A model generated the notes under the pieces. It had not been told where the DNA came from, did no database searches, and saw nothing but the letters and a program-made list of their open reading frames with translations. 64,000 nt of DNA from Candidatus Poribacteria bacterium (GTDB taxonomy: Bacteria; Poribacteria; WGA-4E; WGA-3G), in the NCBI GenBank assembly GCA_022820835.1, contig JAJEET010000134.1, positions 1 to 64,000 of the forward strand. The letters run 5' to 3'. Position 1 is the first letter of the stretch; each line of letters opens with the position of its first letter. Below are positions 43,761 to 52,786 of this stretch, piece by piece. The position numbers were made by a program, and so were the translations under genes.

Positions 43761-44504
43761 TTACTTCAGGTGAAGGATTGATTGCTGTGTTTCAGTGAGT
43801 CCTTCCATAACGTTTGGACTAAAATGCAAACCCTGACCACCCCAATCCGGCATATAACCGGTACTGTAGCAGTAATAGAGTGTCCGTCTCGGTCTGCCGG
43901 AGGTGTTGATAACAGAACCGTGTGTCAACGCCTCGGTAAAGATAATGGCATCGCCTGCTTTCGCTGGAATCGGTGTCAACACTGGATTCTCATCCGGGTG
44001 GCTTCCCCAGGGTTTCGGGAAATTGCTTTTGTGTGCTCCGGGTATAGCAGCGAAACATCCGTCTTCCACATCGCAATCCAACATTGGAAAAACAGCCTTT
44101 GTCAAGGTTGAAACCATCTGTCCATTTTTGCAGTGGTACTGGCACTTCGGAATAATCGGGGTGCCGTGCATGTGCAGACCGGTATAGCCGCCGCCCCACC
44201 GATAAATTGTATAGGTGTGATTGAGTCGGTAAGGACCACCGGTCACACCTTCAACCATGTCCAACACCTCTGGAATATCTATCAATGCGTTAAAGACACT
44301 ATCTGCTTCCATGATATTGGAGATGTAGAGTTCTTTTTTAGTCCGCTCTGTTCCAAGACACAACGGTGATGGATAGTCTTCGGGAGGCATATTTTCGTAC
44401 TGATCCAGCACAGCATTGCATGCCTTGACCACTTTTTTTGGAATCACACCTTTCAGCACGATAAAACCCTGCAGGTCGAATAGATATTTTTGTTCGTCTG
44501 TCAT
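43761..44504 (-). CDS. Phytanoyl-CoA dioxygenase (PhyH) family protein
   Basis: 247 residues. The family pattern is clear: GFIVLKGVIP near the N-terminus, DVEDGCFAAIPGAHKSNF in the middle, and THGSVINTSGRPRRTLYY at the end. Expected Fe(II) ligands are H-x-D and a distal H. The distal one is H195 and the 2-oxoglutarate arginine is R206 or R207. The proximal motif reads GLHMHGTP (H111, H113), with His in place of the usual Asp. It may be an atypical iron site or a subfamily variant. The substrate is unknown. Confidence 0.85.
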   Translation of the reverse strand: MTDEQKYLFDLQGFIVLKGVIPKKVVKACNAVLDQYENMPPEDYPSPLCLGTERTKKELYISNIMEADSVFNALIDIPEVLDMVEGVTGGPYRLNHTYTIYRWGGGYTGLHMHGTPIIPKCQYHCKNGQMVSTLTKAVFPMLDCDVEDGCFAAIPGAHKSNFPKPWGSHPDENPVLTPIPAKAGDAIIFTEALTHGSVINTSGRPRRTLYYCYSTGYMPDWGGQGLHFSPNVMEGLTETQQSILHLK

Positions 44505-44687
44505 TTTTTTTACTGGAAGCCTCCGAATAAATGTTATAGTAAAGTCCGAAAATAAGTTTACACTTCGCCCTGTGGTAGGGGAAACCGGGTAACGCAGCTC
44601 CTACGAGTTATCGTGTGGGCAAATAATTATGCGATTTACTATAAGCACGAATTGATAGTTAACAGATTTAATAGTTCAAAATATCCG

Positions 44688-46727
44688 TTATGGAACAGCC
44701 TGATATGTGAGAATCGTTCCGTTTTGACCAACGATCCATCCACTGTCTGCCCGACTTACGTAGATCGCCTTCAGGTCTGTTTGGGTATCTGTCCATTGAC
44801 GTCTCCAATTTTGTCCGCCGTCTTTCGTATGTAGGACCAACCCGCCTTTTCCAACGATCCAACCTTCTGTTTCGGAGATGAAAAACAGATCGTCAAGAAA
44901 ATTTTGTGTATAACTTTCTTGGCGGAGCCAACTGTTTCCACGATCCTCTGTGTGATATACCCGTCCATCAATACCGACAATCCATCCGAGGTTTGGTGAA
45001 ACAAAGTAGACGGCATCAAGCCAGATGTTTCCGTTGTTATCCAATTTTAAAAGTTGCCGACTCAGTTTTGAAGGTTTCCATGTTTCGCCACCATCAACTG
45101 TATGTAGGACCGTTGCGAAGAGACCGACTGCCCACCCTTCCTTTTTCGAGGTAAAATGGACATCAAAGAGATGCCAAGTTGTTCCGCTCTTCTGCTGCTG
45201 CCATGTCTTTCCGCCGTCCTTTGTGTGTATGATTTCACCGGCAGTACCGACGCACCATCCTGTTTTTTCATCCACAAAGAAGATGCCGAGCAGATCCTGT
45301 TGCGTCCCGGAAGTCTGGCGTTCCCACACAACGCCACCGTTTATCGTGTGCAGAACGACACCGGCTTCAGCGACTGCCCACCCTGTTCGCGCTGATACAA
45401 AGTGTGTAGCACCGAAGCACTCCGTCGTACGACTATCTTGTGCGTTCCATACGACACCACCATCCTCAGTTCGCAGGATAGCCCCTCGGTCCCCGACAAC
45501 ATATCCTTCTTCAGGCGAAACAGCACAGACCCCTACCAAAAGATGACTCGGACTCGATTGTGATTCCCACGTCACACCGCCGTTGCGGGTGTGAAAGATC
45601 GTGCCGTTCTCACCAACGACCCAGCCGAGTTGTTTAGAGATAAAATCAACACCGAGCAGGACGGCATCTGCACTGTTATGAAAACGTGGGCCGCCGCGTT
45701 GATGTTTCCATTTTCCTTTTCCACCGGACGACGTATGGAGAATCACCCCCAAATCGCCGACAATCCAACCGTTCTGATCATCTGTGAACGCAACATCGTA
45801 GAGCGTAAAGGTGTGCAACGGCTCATTGCCGAGATATTCCGGTTGTCCGTAACTGGTTTTATGGCGTTGGTTGCTTCCATCTGTTACGAATTGCCATGTC
45901 TCGCCACCATCGGATGTCTGGAAGACACTCCGCCGATCCCCTACAACCCAGCCAGTCTGATTGTCAATGAAACAGACACTGAAGAGTGCGGCTTTTGTAG
46001 CGAATTGTTCCCTCCATGTAACACCGCCATCGGTCGTCCGATAGATATAACCCGCGTTTTCCTGTGTTGTTGATGTCGGTGTATTATAGGTGACGATCCA
46101 TCCGTGGGTTTCATTTACAAAATGTATACCTTTCAAGGACTTACGACCAAATACACTTCCGTCAATCTCGGTAAATGTTTTTCCGCCATCGGTTGTCTTG
46201 AGGAGTGTACCCCAATCTCCGACGATCCAACCTATACCGCTGAAAATAAAAAGGTCATTGAGGCTGCTCTTTGTGGACGTTTCAATCGACTGCCACGTTT
46301 TCCCGCCGTCGGAAGTGCGAATAAGTACACCTTCCTCACCGATAGCCCAACCTTCCAATGCTGAGCGGAAATAGACTTTTCGTAGCGGTTTACCAAAAAT
46401 ACCACTGTTCTGTCGGTGCCAGGTGTTTCCACCATCGTTTGTAAGAATAATGAGGCTCTCTCCACCTTCTCCGATGTCGTGTTCTGGTGTTACCTCAACC
46501 GAATTACCGACTGCCCAACCTTGTGTTTCAGAGATGAAATGTACGTCATAAAGGTGAGAACTCCAATCCCCCTCCATGACGGTTTTCCACTCGTAGTGGA
46601 CCTGTTTTTTAGAGGTTGTATCCTCGCAACCCGTCATAAATAAGATCGTGATTAGCACAACGATAGATACGAGACTGACTGGCACAACGTACTTAGGGTT
46701 GCTTTTGAAAAAGGACTTCGCTGACAT
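44688..46727 (-). CDS. Ycf48/BNR-repeat lipoprotein
   Basis: 679 residues from the ATG at 46727, with AAAGGA eight bases upstream. A longer frame exists but would overlap dapB far more. A signal segment (VVPVSLVSIVVLITILFMTGC) ends in a lipobox-like site. The rest is a run of about 14 blades of the form GWxVGxxGxIxxTxDGGxTW, as in Ycf48/HCF136 propellers. In photosystems Ycf48 helps assembly; here no photosynthesis genes exist, so it is a generic surface propeller. Its start lies inside the 3' end of dapB (35-bp overlap). Confidence 0.87.
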   Translation of the reverse strand: MSAKSFFKSNPKYVVPVSLVSIVVLITILFMTGCEDTTSKKQVHYEWKTVMEGDWSSHLYDVHFISETQGWAVGNSVEVTPEHDIGEGGESLIILTNDGGNTWHRQNSGIFGKPLRKVYFRSALEGWAIGEEGVLIRTSDGGKTWQSIETSTKSSLNDLFIFSGIGWIVGDWGTLLKTTDGGKTFTEIDGSVFGRKSLKGIHFVNETHGWIVTYNTPTSTTQENAGYIYRTTDGGVTWREQFATKAALFSVCFIDNQTGWVVGDRRSVFQTSDGGETWQFVTDGSNQRHKTSYGQPEYLGNEPLHTFTLYDVAFTDDQNGWIVGDLGVILHTSSGGKGKWKHQRGGPRFHNSADAVLLGVDFISKQLGWVVGENGTIFHTRNGGVTWESQSSPSHLLVGVCAVSPEEGYVVGDRGAILRTEDGGVVWNAQDSRTTECFGATHFVSARTGWAVAEAGVVLHTINGGVVWERQTSGTQQDLLGIFFVDEKTGWCVGTAGEIIHTKDGGKTWQQQKSGTTWHLFDVHFTSKKEGWAVGLFATVLHTVDGGETWKPSKLSRQLLKLDNNGNIWLDAVYFVSPNLGWIVGIDGRVYHTEDRGNSWLRQESYTQNFLDDLFFISETEGWIVGKGGLVLHTKDGGQNWRRQWTDTQTDLKAIYVSRADSGWIVGQNGTILTYQAVP

Positions 46728-47502
46728 CGTGCAATCCTTTGGGGGCATCAATGATCCATCTCGCTGCGCGAATCGCGCCTTTGGCAAACGCTTCTGGGCT
46801 ATGGGCGCGATGGACGACACTGAGTTGTTCTCCCTTGGTTGCAAACATTACCGTATGATCGCCTGCAATATCGCCGCCTCGCACCGCATGAATACCGATC
46901 TGCTTCTTCGGTCTCGCGCCGACAATGCCGTGTCTACCGTAAATGCCTGCCTCGTCTAAATCTCGTCCAAGTGCTGTAGCGACCGTCTCCGCTAATCGGA
47001 GCGCGGTCCCACTCGGCGAATCTGCTTTATGATTGTGATGTGCTTCTATCACTTCAATATTATAATCATCTCCAAGGGTTTTGGCAATTAAATTGAGTAC
47101 TTGAATCATCACATTCACACTGAGGCTCATATTCGGTGCCATCACGCAGCGAATTTGGGATGCAAGTTCCTTGACAGTCGCAAGCTCATCAGAATCGAAC
47201 CCAGTTGTTCCGATCACTATGGCTTTATCCGTATTGACAACTTGTTGAAGATACCCGACAGCGGCTTCAGGCTTTGAAAACTCAATGAGAACATCCGCAT
47301 CTTCAAGGACATCGTCAAGTTCGCCTGCGATAGCTACACCGATGTCACCAATCCCTGCGACGACACCGGCATCACTCCCGATGTGTGGGTGCAATGGATA
47401 TTGGATAGCCCCCACGAGTTGCATATCAGCTTGTTGATCAATACAACGCGTGAGACATTTTCCCATACGGCCACAAACACCAGTGATAACAACACCGATC
47501 AT
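46693..47502 (-). CDS. dapB: 4-hydroxy-tetrahydrodipicolinate reductase (copy 1)
   Basis: 269 residues. The Rossmann motif GVCGRMG is followed by GTTGFDSDEL, and the catalytic HH-x2-K block EAHHNHKADSPSGTA is intact. It reduces hydroxy-tetrahydrodipicolinate with NAD(P)H in diaminopimelate/lysine synthesis. The gene is second in a tandem pair, 18 bases after copy 2. The last 125 bp of the two genes differ at only a few positions while the 5' parts have diverged more. The 3' end doubles as the translation start of the Ycf48-like gene. Confidence 0.93.
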   Translation of the reverse strand: MIGVVITGVCGRMGKCLTRCIDQQADMQLVGAIQYPLHPHIGSDAGVVAGIGDIGVAIAGELDDVLEDADVLIEFSKPEAAVGYLQQVVNTDKAIVIGTTGFDSDELATVKELASQIRCVMAPNMSLSVNVMIQVLNLIAKTLGDDYNIEVIEAHHNHKADSPSGTALRLAETVATALGRDLDEAGIYGRHGIVGARPKKQIGIHAVRGGDIAGDHTVMFATKGEQLSVVHRAHSPEAFAKGAIRAARWIIDAPKGLHDVSEVLFQKQP

Positions 47503-47520
47503 CAGAATTCCTCATAGCAA

Positions 47521-48324
47521 CTACTTTTGAAAAAGGACTTCGCTAACATCGTGCAATCCTTTGGGGGCATCAATGATCCATCTCGCTGCGCGAATCGCGC
47601 CTTTGGCAAACGCTTCGGGGCTATGGGCGCGATGGACGACACTGAGTTGCTCCCCCTCGGTTGCAAACATTACCGTATGATCACCGGCAATATCGCCACC
47701 TCGCACCGCATGGATGCCGATCTGTCCCTTCGGTCTTGCACCCACAATGCCGTGGCGACCGTAAACACCAACTTCATCCAAGTCGCGATCTAATGCCGCA
47801 GCGACGGTTTCCGCTAAACGGAGTGCGGTTCCGCTCGGTGAATCGGCTTTGTGATTATGATGTGCCTCTATGACCTCAATATCATAGTCGTCTCCGAGTG
47901 CCTTAGCGATGAGTTCAAGTGCTTGGATCATCACGTTCACACCGAGACTCATATTCGGTGCCATCACACAGCGGATTTGAGAGGCGAGTTCCTTGACCGT
48001 CGCGAGTTCATCAGCGTTAAACCCAGTTGTCGCAATTATCATCGCTTTATCTGCATCAACAACCTGCTTCAGGTGCTGTACGGTTACTTCGGGTTTTGAA
48101 AACTCGATGACAACGTCGGCATCTCCAAGCACGTCTTCAAGTGCACCTGTAATAGGGACACCGATCTCTCCAACCCCTGCGACGACACCTGCATCACTGC
48201 CGATTTGTGGGTGTTCGGGGTATTCAATCGCGCCAACTATTTCCATGTCAGCCTGTTGTGTCACACCTTGAATGATGAGTCGTCCCATACGACCACATGC
48301 CCCATTAATAATTATACGGATCAT
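47521..48324 (-). CDS. dapB: 4-hydroxy-tetrahydrodipicolinate reductase (copy 2)
   Basis: 267 residues from the ATG at 48324, with GAGGA six bases upstream. An in-frame ATG ten codons earlier lacks a site. It has GACGRMG, ATTGFNADEL and the catalytic EAHHNHKADSPSGTA block, all as in copy 1. Both copies look functional. The conserved 3' ends and more divergent 5' halves are consistent with gene conversion. Retention of two copies could allow NADH and NADPH preference to differ; that is speculation. Confidence 0.93.
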   Translation of the reverse strand: MIRIIINGACGRMGRLIIQGVTQQADMEIVGAIEYPEHPQIGSDAGVVAGVGEIGVPITGALEDVLGDADVVIEFSKPEVTVQHLKQVVDADKAMIIATTGFNADELATVKELASQIRCVMAPNMSLGVNVMIQALELIAKALGDDYDIEVIEAHHNHKADSPSGTALRLAETVAAALDRDLDEVGVYGRHGIVGARPKGQIGIHAVRGGDIAGDHTVMFATEGEQLSVVHRAHSPEAFAKGAIRAARWIIDAPKGLHDVSEVLFQK

Positions 48325-48673
48325 TGACTTTCCTCGGTAAAGACAGGTGCACACCTAACATGCACATCTATGATAAAGAGATACCTAATCTGTTATGAAT
48401 TCGCTATCTATAACGCAAGTTGCCACCTATTTACTCACATAGCACTCCGCTGGAGTGCAAGAGGTTAAACACACGATTTTCTATAGACATACCACCCCTC
48501 TGGGGTGAAGAAAGGTCCTAAAAAGGGTTCTTCAAGCATGCAAAACCCATTAGTAACAACTCGGGTTATAAAACAGTAGTTTAGCAAAAATCAGGTTTTA
48601 TGTAAACAGCGAAAATTTTCGGTCAGAAATCGTAATCCTGAAGGGTGTCCAAATCCTAAAATGGACACTTCTG
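48325..48673. repeat. Intergenic region with short GC hairpin repeats
   Basis: 349 bp without a recognisable gene. It holds two related hairpin units, CAT-A-GCACTCC-GCT-GGAGTGC (48439-48458) and CATAC-CACCCC-TCT-GGGGTG (48489-48507). The same CATACC...CCCC...GGGG design appears twice at about 59388-59455. It lies between lipA and the dapB pair and may insulate the two transcripts. Confidence 0.55.
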
Positions 48674-49588
48674 TTAGTGCTGTCCTATTCGCGCTTGCTC
48701 GCCTGCGTGGTAAGAACTCCGAACGAGGGGTCCCGATTCTACATGTCGAAATCCCATTTCCAAACCCGCTTCTTTGAGTTCATCAAACTCTTCAGGCGTA
48801 TAGTAGCGTTGAATCGGCAGATGGCGTGGAGACGGTGAAAGATATTGTCCTATCGTAAGAATATCGCAATCGGTATTACGAATATCCTGCATCGTTTCCA
48901 AAATTTCTGTCACGGTTTCACCTAAACCGACCATGAGCCCCGATTTTGTGAGCATCTGCGTATTGAGTTGCTTACTGATTTGCAAGAGCGTTAGTGTCTG
49001 CTGGTAATTTGCGTACGGACGGACACGGCGATAGAGGCGTGGTACGGTCTCGGTATTGTGGTTCAGGACTTCCGGTTGGGCTTGCACGATAATCGCGAGC
49101 GCATCCCAATTCCCTTCAAGGTCCGGGATAAGTACCTCTACAGTGCATCCGGGACGATGTTTCCGTGCTTCGGCGATACATTCAGCAAAGACACTTGCTC
49201 CGCCATCACTCAGATCATCACGGTTGACAGATGTAATAACAATATGCTTCAGTTTCAGATAACCGACTGCCTCCCCGATCCGTCTCGGTTCATCGGTATC
49301 GACACTTCCATTAGGGTTCCCTTTTTTGACAGCACAGAACATGCATCGACGCGTACAGACATCGCCCAATATCATGAAGGTGGCGGTGCGACTGTTCCAA
49401 CATTCGCCGATATTCGGGCATCGCGCCTCTTCGCAGACGGTGTGGAGTTGCAAATCCCGCATGAGTTTCTTAAGTTCTGCGTAGTTACCACCGCCGGGAA
49501 TTCGCGCCTTTATCCATGCGGGATGTCGGTTTTGCGCTGCTTTTGTGTTAATTATGGGGGTGTCAACTATAGGGAGCGTTTTTAGCAT
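48674..49588 (-). CDS. lipA: Lipoyl synthase
   Basis: 304 residues. Two Fe-S sites are visible: the auxiliary cluster C52-x4-C57-x5-C63 (VCEEARCPNIGEC) and the radical SAM cluster C78-x3-C82-x2-C85 (GDVCTRRCMFC). The C-terminal RSSYHAGEQ provides the Ser that contacts the auxiliary cluster. It inserts sulfur at C6 and C8 of octanoyl chains on lipoyl domains. It starts 18 bases downstream of the tRNA-Sec gene on the same strand. Confidence 0.95.
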   Translation of the reverse strand: MLKTLPIVDTPIINTKAAQNRHPAWIKARIPGGGNYAELKKLMRDLQLHTVCEEARCPNIGECWNSRTATFMILGDVCTRRCMFCAVKKGNPNGSVDTDEPRRIGEAVGYLKLKHIVITSVNRDDLSDGGASVFAECIAEARKHRPGCTVEVLIPDLEGNWDALAIIVQAQPEVLNHNTETVPRLYRRVRPYANYQQTLTLLQISKQLNTQMLTKSGLMVGLGETVTEILETMQDIRNTDCDILTIGQYLSPSPRHLPIQRYYTPEEFDELKEAGLEMGFRHVESGPLVRSSYHAGEQARIGQH

Positions 49589-49605
49589 TTTTTAATTTTC
49601 CCCAA

Positions 49606-49699
49606 TGGCGGGAGAGGGTGGGAGTCGAACCCACCAATCCACGTGTATGGACTATCCGGTTTTGAAGACCGGTAGGGCCACCGGACCCTATCCTCCCCC
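49606..49699 (-). tRNA. selC: Selenocysteine tRNA (UCA anticodon)
   Basis: 94 nt including an encoded CCA. The acceptor stem is 8 bp (GGGGGAGG with CCTCTCCC), discriminator G, and the T stem is 5 bp (GTGGG/CCCAC), giving the 8+5 layout of bacterial tRNA-Sec. The D stem is long (UAGGG/CCCUA). The anticodon loop is CTTCAAA, so the anticodon is UCA, and a long extra arm (AGTCCA/TGGATT) is present. All are hallmarks of selenocysteine rather than a serine or stop suppressor. selB is immediately upstream on the same strand. Confidence 0.95.
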
Positions 49700-49715
49700 A
49701 TAATTTTTAAAACTT

Positions 49716-49837
49716 AGGACTTACGCAATTTTGAGTGTAGGCGGTTCTGTGATAAAAAAGTTTTCGGAAAACACAGCGTTTCTGTACCACAGGCTAACAG
49801 CCTATGGTACAAAAGGGTTTCCGCATGCGTAAGTCCT
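49716..49837. repeat. TIR element, ACTTACGCA family (122 bp)
   Basis: Perfect 12-bp terminal inverted repeats AGGACTTACGCA / TGCGTAAGTCCT. An inner hairpin (TACCACAGGCT-AAC-AGCCTATGGTA) lies in the middle. It separates selB from the tRNA-Sec gene. Confidence 0.85.
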
Positions 49838-49849
49838 GAAACTATCGAA

Positions 49850-51790
49850 TCATGTTTCCAAATGCCGCGGATGTAACCTTCGCACGTTTCCTTCGCGAAC
49901 CGTAAGATTCTGCGTATCGCAGTACTCTAAAAAAGGCACGGCATACTTTCGCGAAGTCTCGGCGGTTTCTCGGAACTCCGCGACGGTTATCGTCTCATTT
50001 TCACGAAGGTACACAGTTAATGTGTCACTGATTTCTTCAAATTTTGCTTTATGAATGAAAAAATTCTCTGCTATCTTAACAAACCGTCCCAAGTTTAATA
50101 GCGCGTAAAATGTAGATTCAAGGACTTTTGGTGTATATTCTGGTAGCAGTGTGCTGAGTTGATTGAGCGTCGGCGTGTTCATACCCGCTTCCAAGAACAG
50201 TTGCTCTAATGTCTCTTTCGCAGTCTCCTCCTCTTGAGAAAACTGGATTTCGTGAGCGGCTAGCCGGAGTAAGTTTCCATCCTTAACGAGTTGGCGTTCC
50301 TTGATAAGTTGGTTCGCGAGTTTCTCAAAACTCTGTTCATCGAGGCTTAATTTATAACGAAGTTGTGCTGAATTTTGTCCAGCAAGGAGCGGCTGTGCCT
50401 CGTGAAACGCCGTAAGCGCGTCTACTATCTTCGCTTTAACCGTAGATACTCGCTCCGCGTCGGAGACGAGGGTTTCTCTACCAGATTCATCCCAGCGGAC
50501 AATTTTTCCTTCTGTCTTGAGACTGTCTAAGATGGTCTTCACATCCGTTTGCGAATGCGGAAGATAGTAATAGAGAAACGATTCCGGTACACAGACAGTT
50601 TCGCTATTTGCCAGGACGATATTGACGATCTGTGCGTCATCGGCTTCTTCCCATTGTGCTAAAGTCGCGATGGTTTCCGGCGTGAACCGCTTATGCTTCG
50701 GTGCAAATGGGTTGATGACCTCTCCGCCGCCGACTGTATGTTGTGCCGAAAAATCGCGTATGATAATTCGGTCGCCTCTAAACGTCAAAATCGGTTGCTC
50801 TAAACGGAGTTGGACCTGTACTTTATCTCCTGGGAGGATCGCCTCGTCAACCAGCAGAATCAATCGGCAAAATATCTCGCGGGTGCCGAGATACGCTCGG
50901 AAACGGCTCCAATGCTCAATGATTCTCGGAAACGAAGATAACACCTGTAAAGACACGTCTATGTTGTCTGTCACTTGTGAATAGTCAATAGGACAGAGGA
51001 CATCGCCGCGCTGGATGTCCTGAGCAGAGGTCCCAGAAAGATTTAAGGCTGTTCTCTGCCCCGCATAAGCAATGGAGGCGGGTTCATTGTGTACCTGTAT
51101 CCCGCGGACGCGAACAACATCGCCTTGTGGCAGCAGCACCATCCGCTGCTCTCGATTAATGGAGCCTCCGATAAGCGTACCTGTTACAACAACACCGAAG
51201 CCTTGCACAGTAAAAACGCGGTCAACATATAGCCTCGGAATCCCGTCATTTTCTTCTGATTTTGTAGCGAGTGTCACCTGCTCAAGAATCGTCTGCTTTA
51301 AGGTATCAATACCTGCACCGGTTATTGCGGAGACACTCACAGTCGGTATACCTTCGAGACTTGTGCCGACGAGCATCTCTTGTGTCATTTCAGTTGCCTC
51401 AGCCAATTCGCCAGCGGTTGCCAAGTCAGATTTCGTCATGACGAGGATACCGTTTGAGATTCCGAGCAGGTCCAAAATTGCCAAATGTTCGAGCGTCTGT
51501 TCCTGAACGCCTTCCTTTGCATCAACGACAAAAAGGACTATATCCATACCGTATGCGCCGGAGAGCATACTGCGGATGAATTTTTCGTGTCCTGGTACGT
51601 CAACGATACCGGCACGTGAGTTATCGGGTAGATCGAAATAAGCGAAACCCAATTCAATAGACATGCCGCGATCCCGTTCTTCCTTGAGCCGGTCTGTCTC
51701 CATACCGGTGAGTGTACCGACGAGTGCCGTTTTCCCGTGGTCAACATGTCCTGCTGTTCCGATGATAACGTGTCGTTGATCTTGATGCAT
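49850..51790 (-). CDS. selB: Selenocysteine-specific elongation factor
   Basis: 646 residues. G domain: [11 protein letters not shown] (11-21), DVPGHEKF (64-71) and MTKSD (about 118-122). Domains II and III follow, then a C-terminal region of winged helices (about 380-646) that bind the SECIS hairpin in other bacteria. It delivers Sec-tRNA to UGA codons. Together with the adjacent tRNA-Sec, the organism should make selenoproteins. selA and selD are not in this window, and no selenoprotein gene was recognised here. Confidence 0.95.
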   Translation of the reverse strand: MHQDQRHVIIGTAGHVDHGKTALVGTLTGMETDRLKEERDRGMSIELGFAYFDLPDNSRAGIVDVPGHEKFIRSMLSGAYGMDIVLFVVDAKEGVQEQTLEHLAILDLLGISNGILVMTKSDLATAGELAEATEMTQEMLVGTSLEGIPTVSVSAITGAGIDTLKQTILEQVTLATKSEENDGIPRLYVDRVFTVQGFGVVVTGTLIGGSINREQRMVLLPQGDVVRVRGIQVHNEPASIAYAGQRTALNLSGTSAQDIQRGDVLCPIDYSQVTDNIDVSLQVLSSFPRIIEHWSRFRAYLGTREIFCRLILLVDEAILPGDKVQVQLRLEQPILTFRGDRIIIRDFSAQHTVGGGEVINPFAPKHKRFTPETIATLAQWEEADDAQIVNIVLANSETVCVPESFLYYYLPHSQTDVKTILDSLKTEGKIVRWDESGRETLVSDAERVSTVKAKIVDALTAFHEAQPLLAGQNSAQLRYKLSLDEQSFEKLANQLIKERQLVKDGNLLRLAAHEIQFSQEEETAKETLEQLFLEAGMNTPTLNQLSTLLPEYTPKVLESTFYALLNLGRFVKIAENFFIHKAKFEEISDTLTVYLRENETITVAEFRETAETSRKYAVPFLEYCDTQNLTVREGNVRRLHPRHLET

Positions 51791-51826
51791 ACGTTAATTC
51801 CGAGGGTTTACTCAAGCTTTCACATC

Positions 51827-51946
51827 AGGATTTACGCAATTTTGACTGTAACCCGTTCTGTTAGATGAGATTTCTCCGAAAACACGGCGTTCTTGTGTCC
51901 CAAACTGGAAAGTTTGTGACACAAAATAGCAGCGTGCGTAAGTCCT
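51827..51946. repeat. TIR element, ACTTACGCA family (120 bp)
   Basis: Ends AGGATTTACGCA / TGCGTAAGTCCT (one mismatch). An inner hairpin has CAAACT...AGTTTG arms. It lies between selB and the first lepB and shares most of its left half with the copy at 56974. Confidence 0.8.
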
Positions 51947-51951
51947 ACACA

Positions 51952-52740
51952 TTAAGGGTTTGCGTGAATGAGTTTGCCGATTCGATTAAATCTGATATTT
52001 CCTATCAGTTTCCAAACTTCCCATATTTTTGCTGGCATCGCGTCCTCCGCTGGGTTCACAGCAAAAGACCAATATACCATAAACGCTTGCCCCTTGATGT
52101 CATTGACATCTACGGGTCCCCAAGAGCGGCTATCGCTACTCGAATCTCGGTTGTCGCCCATTGCGAAGACCTTACCTTTCGGGATCGTAAACGGCTTTCC
52201 GTCAGGAAACTTGCGTCTAAATTGACTTGAGGTTAAGGTATAATCAGAAAATTCCTCAGTATCTGGTAGATACTCCGGTTGACGGAACGGTGGAAAATCG
52301 CCTCTCCTAAAGTGGCTGAAAGTTACATGTTTCGTATAATGCTTGTCATCAACGGCTTCGCCGTTCACATAGAGTGTGTTGCCACGTGTTTCGATCGTGT
52401 CGCCCTCAACGGCTACGATGCGTTTGATGAAATTTCGTTTTCGGTCATGCGGTGGCAGGAAAACGAAAACGTCCCCACGGGTAGGCTTATGGAAATCGAG
52501 AACCTTTATTTTCGTGCCGGGGATCGTAATGCCGTAGATAAATTTACAAACCAGAATTCTATCCCCAACAAGAAGCGTGTCCTCCATTGAACCAGACGGA
52601 ATTTTGAACGCCTCAACAACGAAAGGACGTATGAACCCGAAAACGAGAATGAGTGCTACAACGGCGACTTGCGTGTATTCCCATACAATGGTTCTCCGAA
52701 ATTTTTGCCATTTGGACAATTGGGTTTCGTTATCATTCAT
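51952..52740 (-). CDS. lepB: Signal peptidase I (copy A)
   Basis: 262 residues. One N-terminal membrane segment (VAVVALILVFGFIRPFVV) is followed by IPSGSMEDTL with the nucleophile S51 and the general base K106 in NFIKRIVAVEGD. The C-terminal box MGDNRDSSSDSRSWGPV is intact. It cleaves signal peptides of Sec- and Tat-exported proteins outside the membrane. A second lepB gene lies 46 bases upstream, with many blocks in common. Confidence 0.95.
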   Translation of the reverse strand: MNDNETQLSKWQKFRRTIVWEYTQVAVVALILVFGFIRPFVVEAFKIPSGSMEDTLLVGDRILVCKFIYGITIPGTKIKVLDFHKPTRGDVFVFLPPHDRKRNFIKRIVAVEGDTIETRGNTLYVNGEAVDDKHYTKHVTFSHFRRGDFPPFRQPEYLPDTEEFSDYTLTSSQFRRKFPDGKPFTIPKGKVFAMGDNRDSSSDSRSWGPVDVNDIKGQAFMVYWSFAVNPAEDAMPAKIWEVWKLIGNIRFNRIGKLIHANP

Positions 52741-52786
52741 GTTATTATAAAACCTCTAAAGATAAAAGCGTTCTCCTTTTTGCCGT

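Noticed and set aside
46728-46844. N-terminal extension of the Ycf48-like protein
   Set aside because: It lies wholly inside dapB, and the signal peptide begins at the later ATG.
49606-49699. Serine tRNA or suppressor
   Set aside because: The 8-bp acceptor, long D stem and UCA anticodon fit tRNA-Sec, and selB is adjacent.
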